This document shows positions 1-19,000 of a stretch of 64,000 bases of DNA, piece by piece. The stretch lies in contig NC_051106.1 in NCBI RefSeq assembly GCF_901709675.1, positions 9,682,001-9,746,000 on the forward strand, written 5' to 3'. Position numbers and translations under genes: made by a program. Below the pieces are notes generated by a model that saw only the letters and a program-made list of their open reading frames with translations, had not been told where the DNA came from and did not search any database. Numbering within the stretch: position 1 is the stretch's first letter; every line of letters begins with the position of its first letter. Source of the stretch: Syngnathus acus (Eukaryota; Chordata; Actinopteri; Syngnathiformes; Syngnathidae).

Positions 1-7220
<7,220 letters not shown>

Positions 7221-8718
7221 GGTCTCCTTTTGAAGCCTCTTTATATCTAGTGTGTGGCAAGCTGGCAGGCGTCAACAAGAAAAAAAAAAAAAACATTACA
7301 ATGGATCTTTTTTTAACCACTTCCAAATTATGACACGAGCTGCATCGTTTTCAGTTATGGTTAAGTATTTCAGATTGTTATTTATGGAATAGGGTTATAT
7401 GATTGTGGTTGTACTGCACCGAGCTGAATGTTGTTTATATTTTTGAACTCTGACGTATCAAAATTCGGATTGCAAAAGCTGAATATTCATTTTCCGTGGC
7501 AGATCCGTGCAAATCATGATCGGAATAACAAGACGTTAGTTGCAATGCACGCCATTCGATCGGAAGGAGGACCACCGAAAGTTGCATCATATACAACGGC
7601 ACATTTGTAAAACGGTCTAAATGAAGATAGTTCCTTTTTTCTTCATTTTTTGCTGCAATCGTGGAACGGTAGCTACTAGCTAAGCTAGCACGACGAAGTA
7701 GATGCAAACAAACTGAGCCTTTACGTAACACAAAAGACATGATCCGATCATCTTCAATCATTACATTTCTGACGTCACTTGCAATGCATCAGAAATGTGT
7801 CCAAACTCAACTGTTTTGTTAGGTTTTCCCTCAAGCTGTAGCACGGACGCTGTAGCCTTTTCCTGTCGCCCGTGGCAACTGTACACTGTGCAGTGTGTTT
7901 CTGGGAGTTGTAGTTTTTTCCCCCATTTCGAATGTTGCTGGTACTTGTAGTTTTTTGAGCAACACAATTATTTGTATTTACGAGCAAGCATTAGAAGAGG
8001 GTGTTTTTTCAAAATGGCATGTCAGAGACGCACAAATAATTCATGATGATAAATGGTTTAAGAATATTTATTCAAGAAGCACCAACAACACCAAGTCACT
8101 CAAACATTTCTTGTACATGGCATCAGTTTACACATAATCAGTACAAAATCCTAAATTCTTCACAACCATCTAAGTGACAAAAGCAGAAAATACAGTACTT
8201 ACAATGAGCATACTTTGAATAGGTTACATAAACAATTGAACAGGGCTGATGATCATAAAAGTTCAGCCTTTCTCCTTTCAATGTCTACCTTAACTCCAGC
8301 CATAAATAAAACTAAACTATATATTGAAACGTATTCTAAAGTTGACAAGAGACAGAAGAAATGCACCATAGAGTATTCTGTAACTGAGCCATGTACAGGC
8401 AGGCCATCTACATGCGACTTGATCTTTTCTCGGTTTAGTATTGCTGTGATCCAATGGAGTCGAACAATCATCAACAATGACAATGTGATGCTCACAGATG
8501 TGGACCTCTGAGAATAAACCTGCTCAAAAAACAATGAATACATTGACTGAATGACCACATACATGCACGTCTTTTGAATGTAGTAAATATAGGGGTTTTA
8601 ATATAAAACCAAAGTGCTATTAGTGTCTTTTTCTACGACTTCAAATCATTCCACGGGAAAGTTACAAAAGAATCAAGTTTACAAATTCTACGCTGGTCCC
8701 GTGACATCATCGCAGCTC
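7221..8718. other. wdr35 promoter/5' region and matn3 3'UTR
   Basis: Gene-free stretch between two minus-strand genes. The right part, to about 8060, is the likely matn3 3'UTR; an AATAAA on the minus strand lies near 8066-8071. The left part should hold the wdr35 promoter, including the ZNF143-like site listed separately. Short open frames here have no recognisable homology. Confidence 0.6.
7899..7915 (-). promoter_or_regulatory. wdr35: ZNF143/STAF-type motif upstream of wdr35
   Basis: On the minus strand this reads AACTACAACTCCCAGAA, matching the core ACTACAATTCCCAGnATGC promoter motif bound by ZNF143 in vertebrates. It lies about 680 bp upstream of the wdr35 ATG. The factor assignment is by motif similarity only. 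Confidence 0.55.
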
Positions 8719-11700
8719 CTAATACTGCTGCTGGTCCTCAATCTGGTTCATTCGTTCTGAAAGGTCATCCAGTGGATTAACAGTTAAGAAAGTACAACTG
8801 AAAACAACTGGAGAGGTAAAGCTGTGCAGAACATTCTTAAAACGATGAGATGACAAAAGGATATGTCTTCGGCTCAAGTCTTGAATGGTCGTCTGCACTT
8901 TTTTCTGGAACAGTATCTGAGCTTCACACTTGCAGGCATCTTGCGTTATTTCACTCCTCATTTCTTCTGAAAGAATTAGAAAAGTACGAGCCGTCAAAGC
9001 AGCGTCGAATTGTAATACGTCATGCAGCTTGATAGAGAAACGCATGACACAGCCCAGTTCTTTTTAAGCCTCTGCAAACAATAATCAAGAGTTAGCGGTG
9101 ATCAGGATATTAAAAATCATTTCGATGGAATGGGTAAGAAACAATCATGATCACATGATCCTATTCATTAGATTAGGAGATTCTGTTTGAAGATATTCAT
9201 TTGGAATGGCTACTGCATGTTAATACGTCATTTAAAGATGCAGTTCACATTTGTCAAAAAAGGCAAAAAAACAAGAAAGTTTATTCCAATGCTAAAGTCT
9301 TCTCTATGAGGTCACACCAAAAAAGTCCTAGTGTCCACTTCATTGTGGAGCAGTGCTAAAATATCCATAAAGTGGCGTTGGGACATTGTAGTCATGGCTT
9401 CAGCAAACTGCTCACGTCTTCAGGACTGCAAAAAGACAAACACTGTCAAATTGTCCAGTCGTGTCCCCCTGATGTGCAACTTACAAACAAGAATCGTGCA
9501 AAATACAAACGGTACTTAACATATTGTTGAATAAAATATCCATTTGATTGTATCCATTAGCAATTTTGTGATACACATGTGACTGGTGAAGGTGTAGCAA
9601 AAGTTTAGATCTCGTAACAGTACCGCATGTTGAAAACGAAAACATTCTTACGTGAGCACGTTCTCTGATCTGTATTCAAAACGTATCCCGTACGACACTT
9701 GCAAATGAACGAATCTCCGCTGTTGACACAAATATGCTGGCAGTTGTGTCCAAGAGCACAAGCATCCGGACCTGGAAAAGACACACTCCAGCTTCTAAGG
9801 AACTCAAGTGCTCATCATTTCATATGGGAAAAAAACAAGTGACAGTCTTGACAGTTTCTTACGTGAGCACGTTCTCCCATCTGCATTCAAAACGTATCCC
9901 GTACGACACTTGCAAATGAACGAATCTCCGCTGTTGACGCAAATATGCTGGCAGTTGTGTCCAAGAGCACAAGCATCCGGACCTGGAAAAGACACACTCC
10001 AGCTTCTAAGGAACTCAAGTGCTCATCATTTCATTTGGAAGAAAAACAAGTAACAGTCTTGACAGTTTCTTACGTGAGCACGTTCTCCCATCTGCATTCA
10101 AAACGTATCCCGTACGACACTTGCAAATGTACGAGTCTCCGCTATTGACGCAAATATGCTGGCAGTTGTGTCCAAGAGCACAAGCATCCGGACCTGGAAA
10201 AAAGACAGCCCAACTTCAAGTGCTTAGTTGAGGAACCCATATGACGTAACAAATCTTCACTTTGTAAATGAAAACCAGTTTCTTACGTGAGCACGTTCTC
10301 CGATCTGCATTCAAAACGTATCCCGTACGACACTTGCAAATGTGCGAATCTCCGCTATTGACGCAAATATGCTGGCAGCTGTGTCCAAGAGCACAAGCAT
10401 CCGGACCTGGAAAAAAGACACCACAACGTCAAGGGCTCAGTTGAGGAAACCATATGACGTATCAAATCTTCACTTCGTAAATGAAAACCAGTTTCTTACG
10501 TGAGCACGTTCTCCGATCTGCATTCAAAACGTATCCCGTACGACACTTGCAAATGTACGAATCTCCGCTGTTGACGCAAATGTGCTGGCAGCTGTGTCCA
10601 AGAGCACAAGCATCTGGACCTGGAAAAAAGACAGCCCAACTTCAAGTGCTCAGTTGAGGAACCCATATAAATTGTGAAATTCTCACTTCATAAATGACAA
10701 ACAGTTTCTTACGTGAGCACGTTCTCCCATCCGCATTCAAAACGTATCCCGAACGACACGTGCAAATGTACGAATCTCCGCTGTTGACGCAATTATGCTC
10801 GCAGTTGTGTCCAAGAGAACAAGCATCCGGACCTGGGAAAAAGACAACTTCAAGTGCTCAGTTGAGGAACCCATATAAATTGTGAAATTCTCACTTCATA
10901 AATGACAAACAGTTTCTTACGTGAGCACGTTCTCCCATCTGCATTCAAAACATATCCCGTACGACACGTGCAAATGTACGAATCTCCGCTGTTGACACAA
11001 TTATGCTCGCAATTGTGTCCAAGAGAACAAGCATCCGGACCTGGGAAAAAGACAACTTCAAGTGCTCAGTTGAGGAAACCGTATGAAATGCAAAAAAAAG
11101 TGACGTGTTCCCAGTTCCTTACGTGAGCACGTTTTCCGATCCACGTTGAGTACGTATCCTGCTTGACATCTGCAGTAATAGGAATTGCCATTGTTGACAC
11201 AGATTTGTTGGCAGTCATTCCCTCTGGCACACGGATCTGTTATGATACCTGCAACATAAATGCTCACCTCAGTGACGGAACGGAACAAATCATTGCCATT
11301 GCATTTCAAATACACTTGAAGGCAGGCAGGCAGGCAGGCAGGCAAACCTGAGATGCATCCCCATGTCTAAAATCAAAAGTTCTTACGTGAGCATGTTTTT
11401 TTGTCTGGATTCAATGTATATCCAGGATGACATTTACAGATGTAAGAGTCGCCATTGTCAACACAAATGTGTTGGCATTCGTGTCCATCAGCGCACGGAT
11501 CTGAACCTGGAACGAGACGTGGGGCAAATTCCCCCGACGCCAATGATTTGCATGTCATGACGCCGATAGAAACCAATCAATGTAGCTCCTATTCGGGGTG
11601 TCAAAAATGCTGCTGCACATATTGCGCAGAAACTGTGGAGGTCAGCAGAAAATAGAAGTTTGCCCATCCGGAAGATATCAACCGAATATGATGTATTTAC

Positions 11701-14700
11701 GTGAGCATGTTTTCTGGTCTGCATTCAGGACGTATCCCAATGCGCATCTGCAGACGTAAGAGTCACCGCTGTTGACACAAACATGTTGGCAGTCATGTCC
11801 CCGGGCACATGCGTCCAGACCTGCAATGAGACGGTCTCACATTGGGACTGGTTGCTTTGAATCAAGCATTGAAACGGGAAGAGTCTTACGTGAACATGTC
11901 CTCTTGTCTGCGTTCAAGACGTAACCAGCCCAACACTGGCAGTTGTAAGAGTTACCGTTGCTGACGCAGAGCTGCTGGCAATTATGCCCGCGAGCGCATG
12001 CGTCCACTCCTGAAAGAAAATGTCTGATTGGCTTCAATCGACTTGATTTCATACTTAGTATTTATTAGTCAATCATCGGTATTGATTGATTCGTCATGCA
12101 AATCGGTGATGTTGCTTTGGAGATTTCACCATCTCACCAGCAAAGACATGCAACAGATAGTTAGTGTCAAATCGGACCCAGACATTTGACATGACCCCAG
12201 CCCCACCCCCAACATGCAAATCCATGCAAGCAAATCCCGCTACCACAAAGGAAGCAGAGCGACTTGCGTGAGCAACCAATTTTGAGTGCTGCTACATTTT
12301 GGAAGGACAATTTGGCTATTTTGATATTTATTTTCCTTTGTCAATTTGAACATACCGTAATTTTCGGACTATAAGTCGCACCGGAGTATAAATCGCACCA
12401 GCCATAAAATGCCCAAAAAAGTGAAAAAAAACATATATATGTATATAAGTCGCTCCTGAGTATAAGTCGCCCCCCCACCCAAACTATGAAAAAAAACGCG
12501 ACTTATAGTCCGAAAATTACGGTAATCAAGCCTGTTTTTTTTCCCATTTCACAATTCGTAGCAGCACTCACATGAGTTTATGGTGCTAATAAGCGGCTGG
12601 GCTGGTCAGATGTTTGATATGATGAACAAACAACTTCATCTATGGCATCGTTGATCGCCATGTTGGATATTAATGAACATTAACACAACAAATAACAATA
12701 ATTACCCACAACACTTGGTCACATCATACTTGCTGAAACTCGACTATTTTGAAAAATGAATTCAAGGAATTTGGAAGAGGACTTAAATGGCTTTTGGTAT
12801 TTTATAAGAGATTAGTTTTCAAGTAAAACCTTAAGTAAACACAGATTTGGCCTCGCAAGGATTAGCCATTAAGGCCGATTAAAAAAAATGCAGCAGCCGG
12901 AGTTTAATTCCTGCACAGCTTAGCGTGAGCATGAGCAGGGCATGAGTAAGGGCACGCGGCAAAACCCGCAGCTCACTTTGCCAAGAGCAGCACAGACTGT
13001 GAAAACTAACAGGCAGCATCATATTCCACTCGGACCACTTTAAAGTTCCCCAAATTGCTGGATCCAGGAGTGATCCTAGCTTAGTCTTCTTCTGGAGGAT
13101 GGTTAGTACTTGGGCCCATTGTACATAATGAATGCATTGAAGTACAATAGCATGTGTGTCTGTTAGTGAACATTTCAGGAGGACCATCCAAACGCTTACC
13201 TTGCCCTTTTGAAAGAGGAAGACTGCTGAGCTTTAAATGGAGCCTTGTACAATATGGCGCTGCCCATTAATAATCACAGTTTTTATCAAGAAGGATAAAT
13301 CTGACATACCGTGTTTTCTCTTATCGTCATTCTCATTTTTTATCCCATAACCGTCTTCCCTGTCAGTTTGTGTTATTTCCAAACCGCCAATATCCACACT
13401 CTCCAGATCATCCTTACCACACAAGGTTTCCCTAAATTTGCCCGTCAGCTTCTCTATGACACCGTACGTCTCCACGTAGAAGACGTGGTCCTCAAGAGGC
13501 TGGCTGGCCATGAGGCGGAGTGACCCCAGATCTGCTCGGTCTACTCCCACCGCATAGATTTCGATGCCGGACGCCCGAGCTGCCGCTGACACCTCTTCCA
13601 CCTGGTCCTGGGGTCTCCCATCAGTTAGTATAATGGCCACTTTGGCGATGTTGGTGGAGCCGATTCGGGCCCCCGCCTCTGCAATAAAAGCTTTCTCCAT
13701 GGCCGCCTTAATGGCTACGCCAGTCATGGTGCCGGAAGCTAGGGGCTCAACGCGGGCCAATGCGTGTTTTAAGGCTTGCTTGTCAAAATAGGTGTTCAGA
13801 TAAAACTCAATCTTCACTGTGCTGGCATAATTGACGAGGCCCACTCGGGTGGCATCGGAGCCGATCTCCAGGGTGTCCACCATGTCTATCAAAAACTCCT
13901 TGGCCTTTTCAAACTCGGCGGGGCGTACGCTGCGGGAGCTGTCGACGATAAAAACCAAATCTATTGGCCGGTTCTTGCAGTTTGATGACGATGTTACTGG
14001 AAAACATTTGAAGGAAAAAACAAACATGTTAAAGAACATGGGAATACGTAACGTCTGCTTTTATTTCTTTTTTTCAGACAATATGAAGCATTAGTTCCAA
14101 ACATTTGGGTTGTGTGAATTCAACCTCAAATGTTGGCTTTGCATGCAAGATCCAGACACAAAAGAGCACGAGCCGAGTCCGGAACGGACAACGAGTGATA
14201 GCAAGAAGAAATACCGCAAGCAATTCTGTTGGTCGGCAATGCTCCATCTAATTTTCCAAAACTGGTATGTTTGGGTACCTGTGGCAGTTCTGCTGGATAC
14301 AGGAGAATTGGGATGTTGAGCATACAGCTGAGAAGCATGATGCTTTTCTGCTTTGTGTTGCTGACGAGAGGGCCCAGAGTGATAAAACCTGGAATTAGTG
14401 TCAGCAGCTTTTGAAAGAGGGAAAGGGTAGAGGGAGGTGTTGTTAGAGCAGCAGAAGCTCAGGTTTGACTCATGCGATGAAGAGAAGAAAGATCGTGCAA
14501 AAGAACACAACTCTTTTGTGAGCAGCAAAAAACACTGTATATATTATACAGTAAAGCACTTCATGCCAAATTGTAACTTAACAATATTTTAAGAAAACAA
14601 ACAATGCAACATGCAATCAGCAGCAAACATGCAAAAGATGGTAAAAAAATAAACAATAATAATAAATAAAAATAAATTAAAAAGATATAAAAACGTACTT

Positions 14701-14951
14701 GCTGAGATGAGGTTCCGCCGTCCCTGAGGCAAGTAGTTGTTGCGCGCATCCTGTCGAGGCAACCTCCGAACGCTTTGGTCTGCCTCTTGGGAAATGTCAG
14801 TGCTTCGTGCTTCCTCAGAGGCCTGCTCAGTAGATGTGACGTTCTCCAAGCTGGCATTGACCCTTGGGGACATCTGTGGTGATACCTTTCCCAGGCTTCC
14901 TGGGATCAGGATGCTAATGACACAGGCCAGTCCCCAAATGAATGAGCTCAT
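8719..14951 (-). CDS. matn3: Matrilin-3 with eleven EGF domains
   Basis: Secreted cartilage matrix adaptor that oligomerises through a C-terminal coiled coil. Fourteen coding exons join in phase to give 806 codons plus stop: 14699-14951 (signal peptide [18 protein letters not shown] and a variable linker), 13310-13996 (VWA), eleven EGF exons between 12009 and 9652, 8865-8966 and 8719-8771 (coiled coil). The VWA has MIDAS DSSRS, the threonine in SGTMTG and TDGRPQDQ, and the diagnostic YASTVKIEF and [15 protein letters not shown] single VWA domain marks matrilin-3 rather than 1, 2 or 4. A charged linker of about 35 residues follows the VWA in the same exon. The C-terminus ([15 protein letters not shown], then [18 protein letters not shown]) matches the human coiled coil, with the paired cysteines. 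Human matrilin-3 has 486 residues and four EGFs, so this form is much enlarged. Confidence 0.95.
8772..8864 (-). other. matn3: U12-type AT-AC intron in the matn3 coiled coil
   Basis: A 93-bp intron begins ATATCCTTTT immediately after the exon end CGAAGAC and ends CCAC before TGGATGACC. The branch sequence TTCTTAAC lies about 12 nt before the 3' end. Removing it gives [12 protein letters not shown], aligning with human LTRKLEAVSKRL, and the whole CDS then totals a whole number of codons. AT-AC introns in the coiled coil of matrilin genes are known (the cartilage matrix protein gene was among the first described). Confidence 0.9.
9652..12009 (-). repeat. matn3: Array of eleven EGF exons in matn3, seven nearly identical
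   Basis: EGF exons in transcript order: 11890-12009, 11701-11820, 11387-11506, 11123-11248, 10921-11040, 10713-10832, 10500-10619, 10287-10406, 10074-10193, 9863-9982 and 9652-9771. Ten are exactly 120 bp and one is 126 bp; all are phase 1-1, so copies can be gained or lost without a frameshift. Exons 5-11 share about 91-93% or more of bases by eye, and their introns of 88-93 bp are also near identical, giving a repeat period of about 208-213 bp. Each encodes six cysteines in the matrilin EGF pattern ([20 protein letters not shown]). Confidence 0.93.
11323..11346. repeat. (GGCA)n tetranucleotide microsatellite
   Basis: About five to six GGCA/AGGC units inside the matn3 intron between EGF exons 3 and 4, near the edge of the amplified region. 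Confidence 0.85.
12353..12524. mobile_element. Palindromic MITE with ACCGTAATTTTCGGACTATA ends, in a matn3 intron
   Basis: About 170 bp with inverted ends ACCGTAATTTTCGGACTATA and TATAGTCCGAAAATTACGGT, flanked by TA on both sides. The interior holds further copies of TATAAGTCGC. It has no coding capacity. This end sequence is recognisable as a widespread teleost non-autonomous DNA transposon; superfamily not assigned. Confidence 0.8.
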
Positions 14952-15002
14952 GATGCCCGTTGCCGATACTGCTTACTCTGTACCTCCGTCTGATTTTAGC
15001 CT

Positions 15003-15009
15003 CTTATAG
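15003..15009 (-). promoter_or_regulatory. matn3: TATA box of matn3
   Basis: The minus strand reads CCTATAAGAGG about 55 bp upstream of the ATG at 14951. This would put the transcription start near 14975 with a very short 5'UTR, suiting a tightly regulated cartilage gene. Confidence 0.6.
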
Positions 15010-16058
15010 GAGGATGTGGTCCATGGGGCGTGGACTATCTGAGGCCCAGTCCAGGATAAGGAGGAGAAAGGGCAGGCACAAACTTCTGGAGGTGCAAAAT
15101 GGAGTAACCTCACACAAGACCTAGCTTCCTTTCATTTTTACTTTTTAGCTATAAATAAATATGACTACAGTATTTAAAAAAATCAGGACTAGTCATATTA
15201 CTCCTAAATTTTGAGTTATGATTCTAGAATTAGCAATGCTTAATGTTGCAAAAGTTATTAAAGTTATAAAATGATGACTTAATTAATCAGATGTGAATCT
15301 GGGGAAGGACATACTAATATTTGACTTGTATTTTTTGGGCAGTGCCTCTATTTGCAAAAATAGTATTTACAACATGTCCTCTAAGCATATGTTACAGTTA
15401 AAGTCCACTGGCAAGGAATCATGTTAGAATTCATTTAAAATAATCATTAACATTGTCAGAAATTGCTGTTAACCTTTTTATAATTCGAAACAATCAAGAT
15501 ACTTACAGCATGTAAACATTCAATTCGTAATTTCTCTAAATAGGACAAAAAAATGTTCCCTGCATTGCATTGAAAGAATGGACGCCATCACGTTGCAATG
15601 AGTCGATTTTTTTAGCACACTTGAACTAACCTGAACTAACAAAAAGTATTTTTTTTTCCAAAGTATGTTTTTTATTGCTTTAGTTTAAAATGTTTCAATT
15701 CTGACCTCTACTGGACACTTGAGTGAATAGTTGTTGTTTTTTTCAAACAGATGTTTCAAAAAGTTAAATAAATGTTTTATATATACATATACTATATATA
15801 TATATATATTTTTTTTTTTTTTAAATGTAAAGCCTTTAATTATCTGCCTTCACGGGCCACATTAAATGATGTGACCCCAGGGCCTTGATTTTGATACCTG
15901 TGCTTTAGCTACCTGTTATTTAACTTCCGCATTACACGACCGAGTCTCTCAGGCAATACATTGTCTTGCCAAGAGAGGAAGTGACAATAAAAGGCTTTTG
16001 TCCTGGAATCTGTTCATAGTTTAGCAAGGGAAGCACATGTAAAGGCACATTAGTTAGA
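15010..16058. other. Intergenic region between matn3 and the class C GPCR
   Basis: About 1 kb of AT-rich sequence with homopolymer and (TA)n tracts near 15780-15815. No gene is seen. It should contain divergent promoter sequence for matn3 and the GPCR; a TATA-like ATAAAAGG near 15988 lies about 70 bp before the GPCR start. Confidence 0.5.
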
Positions 16059-19000
16059 ATGTTGTTCTTTAGTGTAGTTGTGAGTATAATGGCTGCGGTC
16101 CCATCAGAAGAGCACAATTTGCTAAATGCATACCTTCCAGGTGACATCATTATTGGAGGACTTTTTCCAATTCACTTACAAACGAACAGAACCTCAATAC
16201 CTGGACCTATCTCCTGCAGCCAGTAAGTACAACCTCATTGAAGTATGTATGCAGCTTATACGGATATGATTATTCTTTCTATCTTTTTTAGCTATAGCTA
16301 CCAAATGTTTCTACAATCTCAAGTGATGATATATGCCATTCGAGAAGTGAACCAACGCAAACTTCTACCAAACATCACGTTGGGTTACCACATCTACGAC
16401 ACATGTGCCGATGTCACCTTAGCCATCAGGGCCACTCTGGAGCTTGTGAAGGGCTGGTCTGACCCTCAAAGATGTTTGCTTCCCCAAAACGCAACGTTAA
16501 TGCAACAACCTAAAGTGATGGCAGTGGTTGGTGAAAGGTTTTCCGAGGTTTCAATCGCAGTGTCACGGATTGTCGCTCTGGCTTCAGTTACCCAGGTTAG
16601 TCGCCATTGTAGTTTCGATCATGCCCCATTTCCAAAGTAAAAAGATTTCAATGCTATTAATGAGTGAAAGGACGGCAATTTGCAATTTTGCTCCAGATTT
16701 AATAAGATGGTGGATGCACAAGGTTTGTTTTTGCAAACTAAAATGATGTGGCGAGGGCCAGATGGGTGCCCAAGGCCTTTGAGTTTGACACCTGCACCTT
16801 TAAGTGAAATACTTATTTCAAACTATCACCGTTGCACAGCAATACGTACTAACACGGATTATTCTTCCACAACACAGATTAGCTACGCATCAACGAGCGA
16901 GCTTCTCAGCAGGAAGTTGAAGTTCCCCACATTTCTGCGAACGATATCCAGCGACGAATATCAGACAAAAGCCATCGCCGAGCTGGTGAAACAATTCAAC
17001 TGGAAGTCGGTGGCCATCGTAGGCAGTGACGATGAGTACGGGAAGTACGGTAGCGATCGCCTTTCGCAAAACGTCAGAGAGATGAAGGATGTCTGCATTG
17101 AATTCATCGACATTCTGCCCGGTTACTTTTCCAAGAACGATTCCAAAACCCACAAGAGGCTGGCGGCTCTTGTGGATAACATCAACAAATCAACTGCTGA
17201 GGCCATTGTGATGTTCACCAAGGGTCCCAATGTTGAAATTATAATGAAGGCTGCTATAAAACACAAGCTGAACAAAACGTGGATCGCAAGTGATTCCTGG
17301 TCCACCTCGACAATGCTAGCTACTTTGCCTGGTATTGAGATGGCCGGCCAGGTATTTGGATTCAACTCCAAGCGGAACACAGTGCCCGGATTTAAAGAGT
17401 ACCTTATGTCCACGTTCAACAGAACAACAAACGCCATCCTGGATTATCACTTGAATCATTACCCGCTTTGTTCCAATGGGTCAGGGGAAGACAGAGGTTG
17501 TATATTAACATATAGCATTCGAGAGAGTGGTCAATGTGTGGATATCAAATGCTTGGCCAGTCATATGGATGAAGATGAAACTTATAATATCTATTTAGCA
17601 GTACAAGTCATCGTTGAGGGGATCAGATGCTTAATGGAATGTGACCATGAAAAGTGTAAACGTCAAAATGACTTCACAGCCTTGGAGGTAATGGGTGTAT
17701 TTATTTATTTTTTTCATTTGACAAGGACTGTTTATATCTGTTGTATGTCGTCTTTAAAAAGCAAGCATCCAAAAGAATTCTTCCTGAATTATTTTATGTA
17801 GCTACGTAAAGAAGCAAACAGTAAAATGTCATAACAAGCAGCATCGGTGAATTCAAGCCCTTCTCAATGTCAACACGTCAAAAGTCTCTCAAGAGAGAAA
17901 ATGAAAAAGATTTTCTTCATTCTTCTCAAGCACAACCGATCAATTCATTCCTCAAGAGCAATGCCATTGAAAACATTTGTCAATGCAAACGCGAGCGACT
18001 CTTATCACAAACCTTTATTTGTCAAGACTTAACTTTTGCTCATCTTTCTTTCTATAGCTTCTCATGGCGATAAAGAAGGTCAACTTCACTGTGGACACAA
18101 CCCATTTATTTTTTGATAGTAATGGCGACCCCAGTTTAGGATATGACATTTTATACTGGGACAAGACACAAAATGAAATCATCAAAATCATTGGAGAATA
18201 CTGGCCAAATGGAAAAGTGGTGGTCCCACAGGACATGGTGCGAAAAATGCATAGTGTAAAGGTAAGTCTTTATCATGGGCCAAAAATCAGGACTAGATCT
18301 CCTACTTTCTGATTCTTTGGGCTTCTTAAACAGTTAACAGCTTACAATTGCTCTAAAACATGCAAACCTGGACAAGAATTGAAGAAGCAGAATGTAAAGT
18401 TGCAATGCTGCAGTGATTGTGTTCCATGTGCTGAGGGAGAATATTCGACAGAACAAGGTAAGTGTAGAGGTTTCGTCTCACCCCTAGAGGGCGTATGTTT
18501 CTTCAGTAAGAGTTAGATGCTCAGAGCAGATGTTGATGCATGACACAATCATGTCCATTTTTTTCAAGGCGGTGCACTTACTTTTTTTTTTGCTCCTTCA
18601 GGTGCAGAGTGTAGACGCTGTCGAGACAACGAGTATTCATCTCCACAGAGGAATGAATGCTTGAAGAAAAAAATTGACTTCCTGGTCTGGTCGGATCCCT
18701 TCATTATCTTGTTGAGTATTTTGGAAGCCTTGGGCATGATTCTAACGCTTGCGTTTGCCGTCTTGTTTGCCATGCATCGTGGCACTCCCGTCGTGAAGGC
18801 TGTGGGAGGCTACTTGTGCTTTTTGGAGCTCTTTTCTTTGCTAACATGTTTTGGCCTTACCTTGAGCTTTCCGGGGAAACCCACAGCGGCCTCCTGCATG
18901 ATTGGCATGCCGCTCTTTGGAATGGCCTTTTCTCTGTGTATCGCCTGTATTCTGGCAAACCTGTTGCAGATACTAGTGGGTTTTCAGTTTAATTTGAAGA

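Noticed and set aside
8719-9045. Unspliced reading of the matn3 end ([11 protein letters not shown] insertion)
   Set aside because: The inserted residues are the translated AT-AC intron; splicing restores the coiled coil and overall phase.
9652-11040. CRISPR-like array of regularly spaced repeats
   Set aside because: The repeats are 120-bp EGF exons with introns in a vertebrate gene; period about 210 bp, with splice sites and conserved cysteines.
18481-18493. CTCF-like CCCCTAGAGGGCG in a GPCR intron
   Set aside because: One mismatch to the core and no positional support; not strong enough to list.
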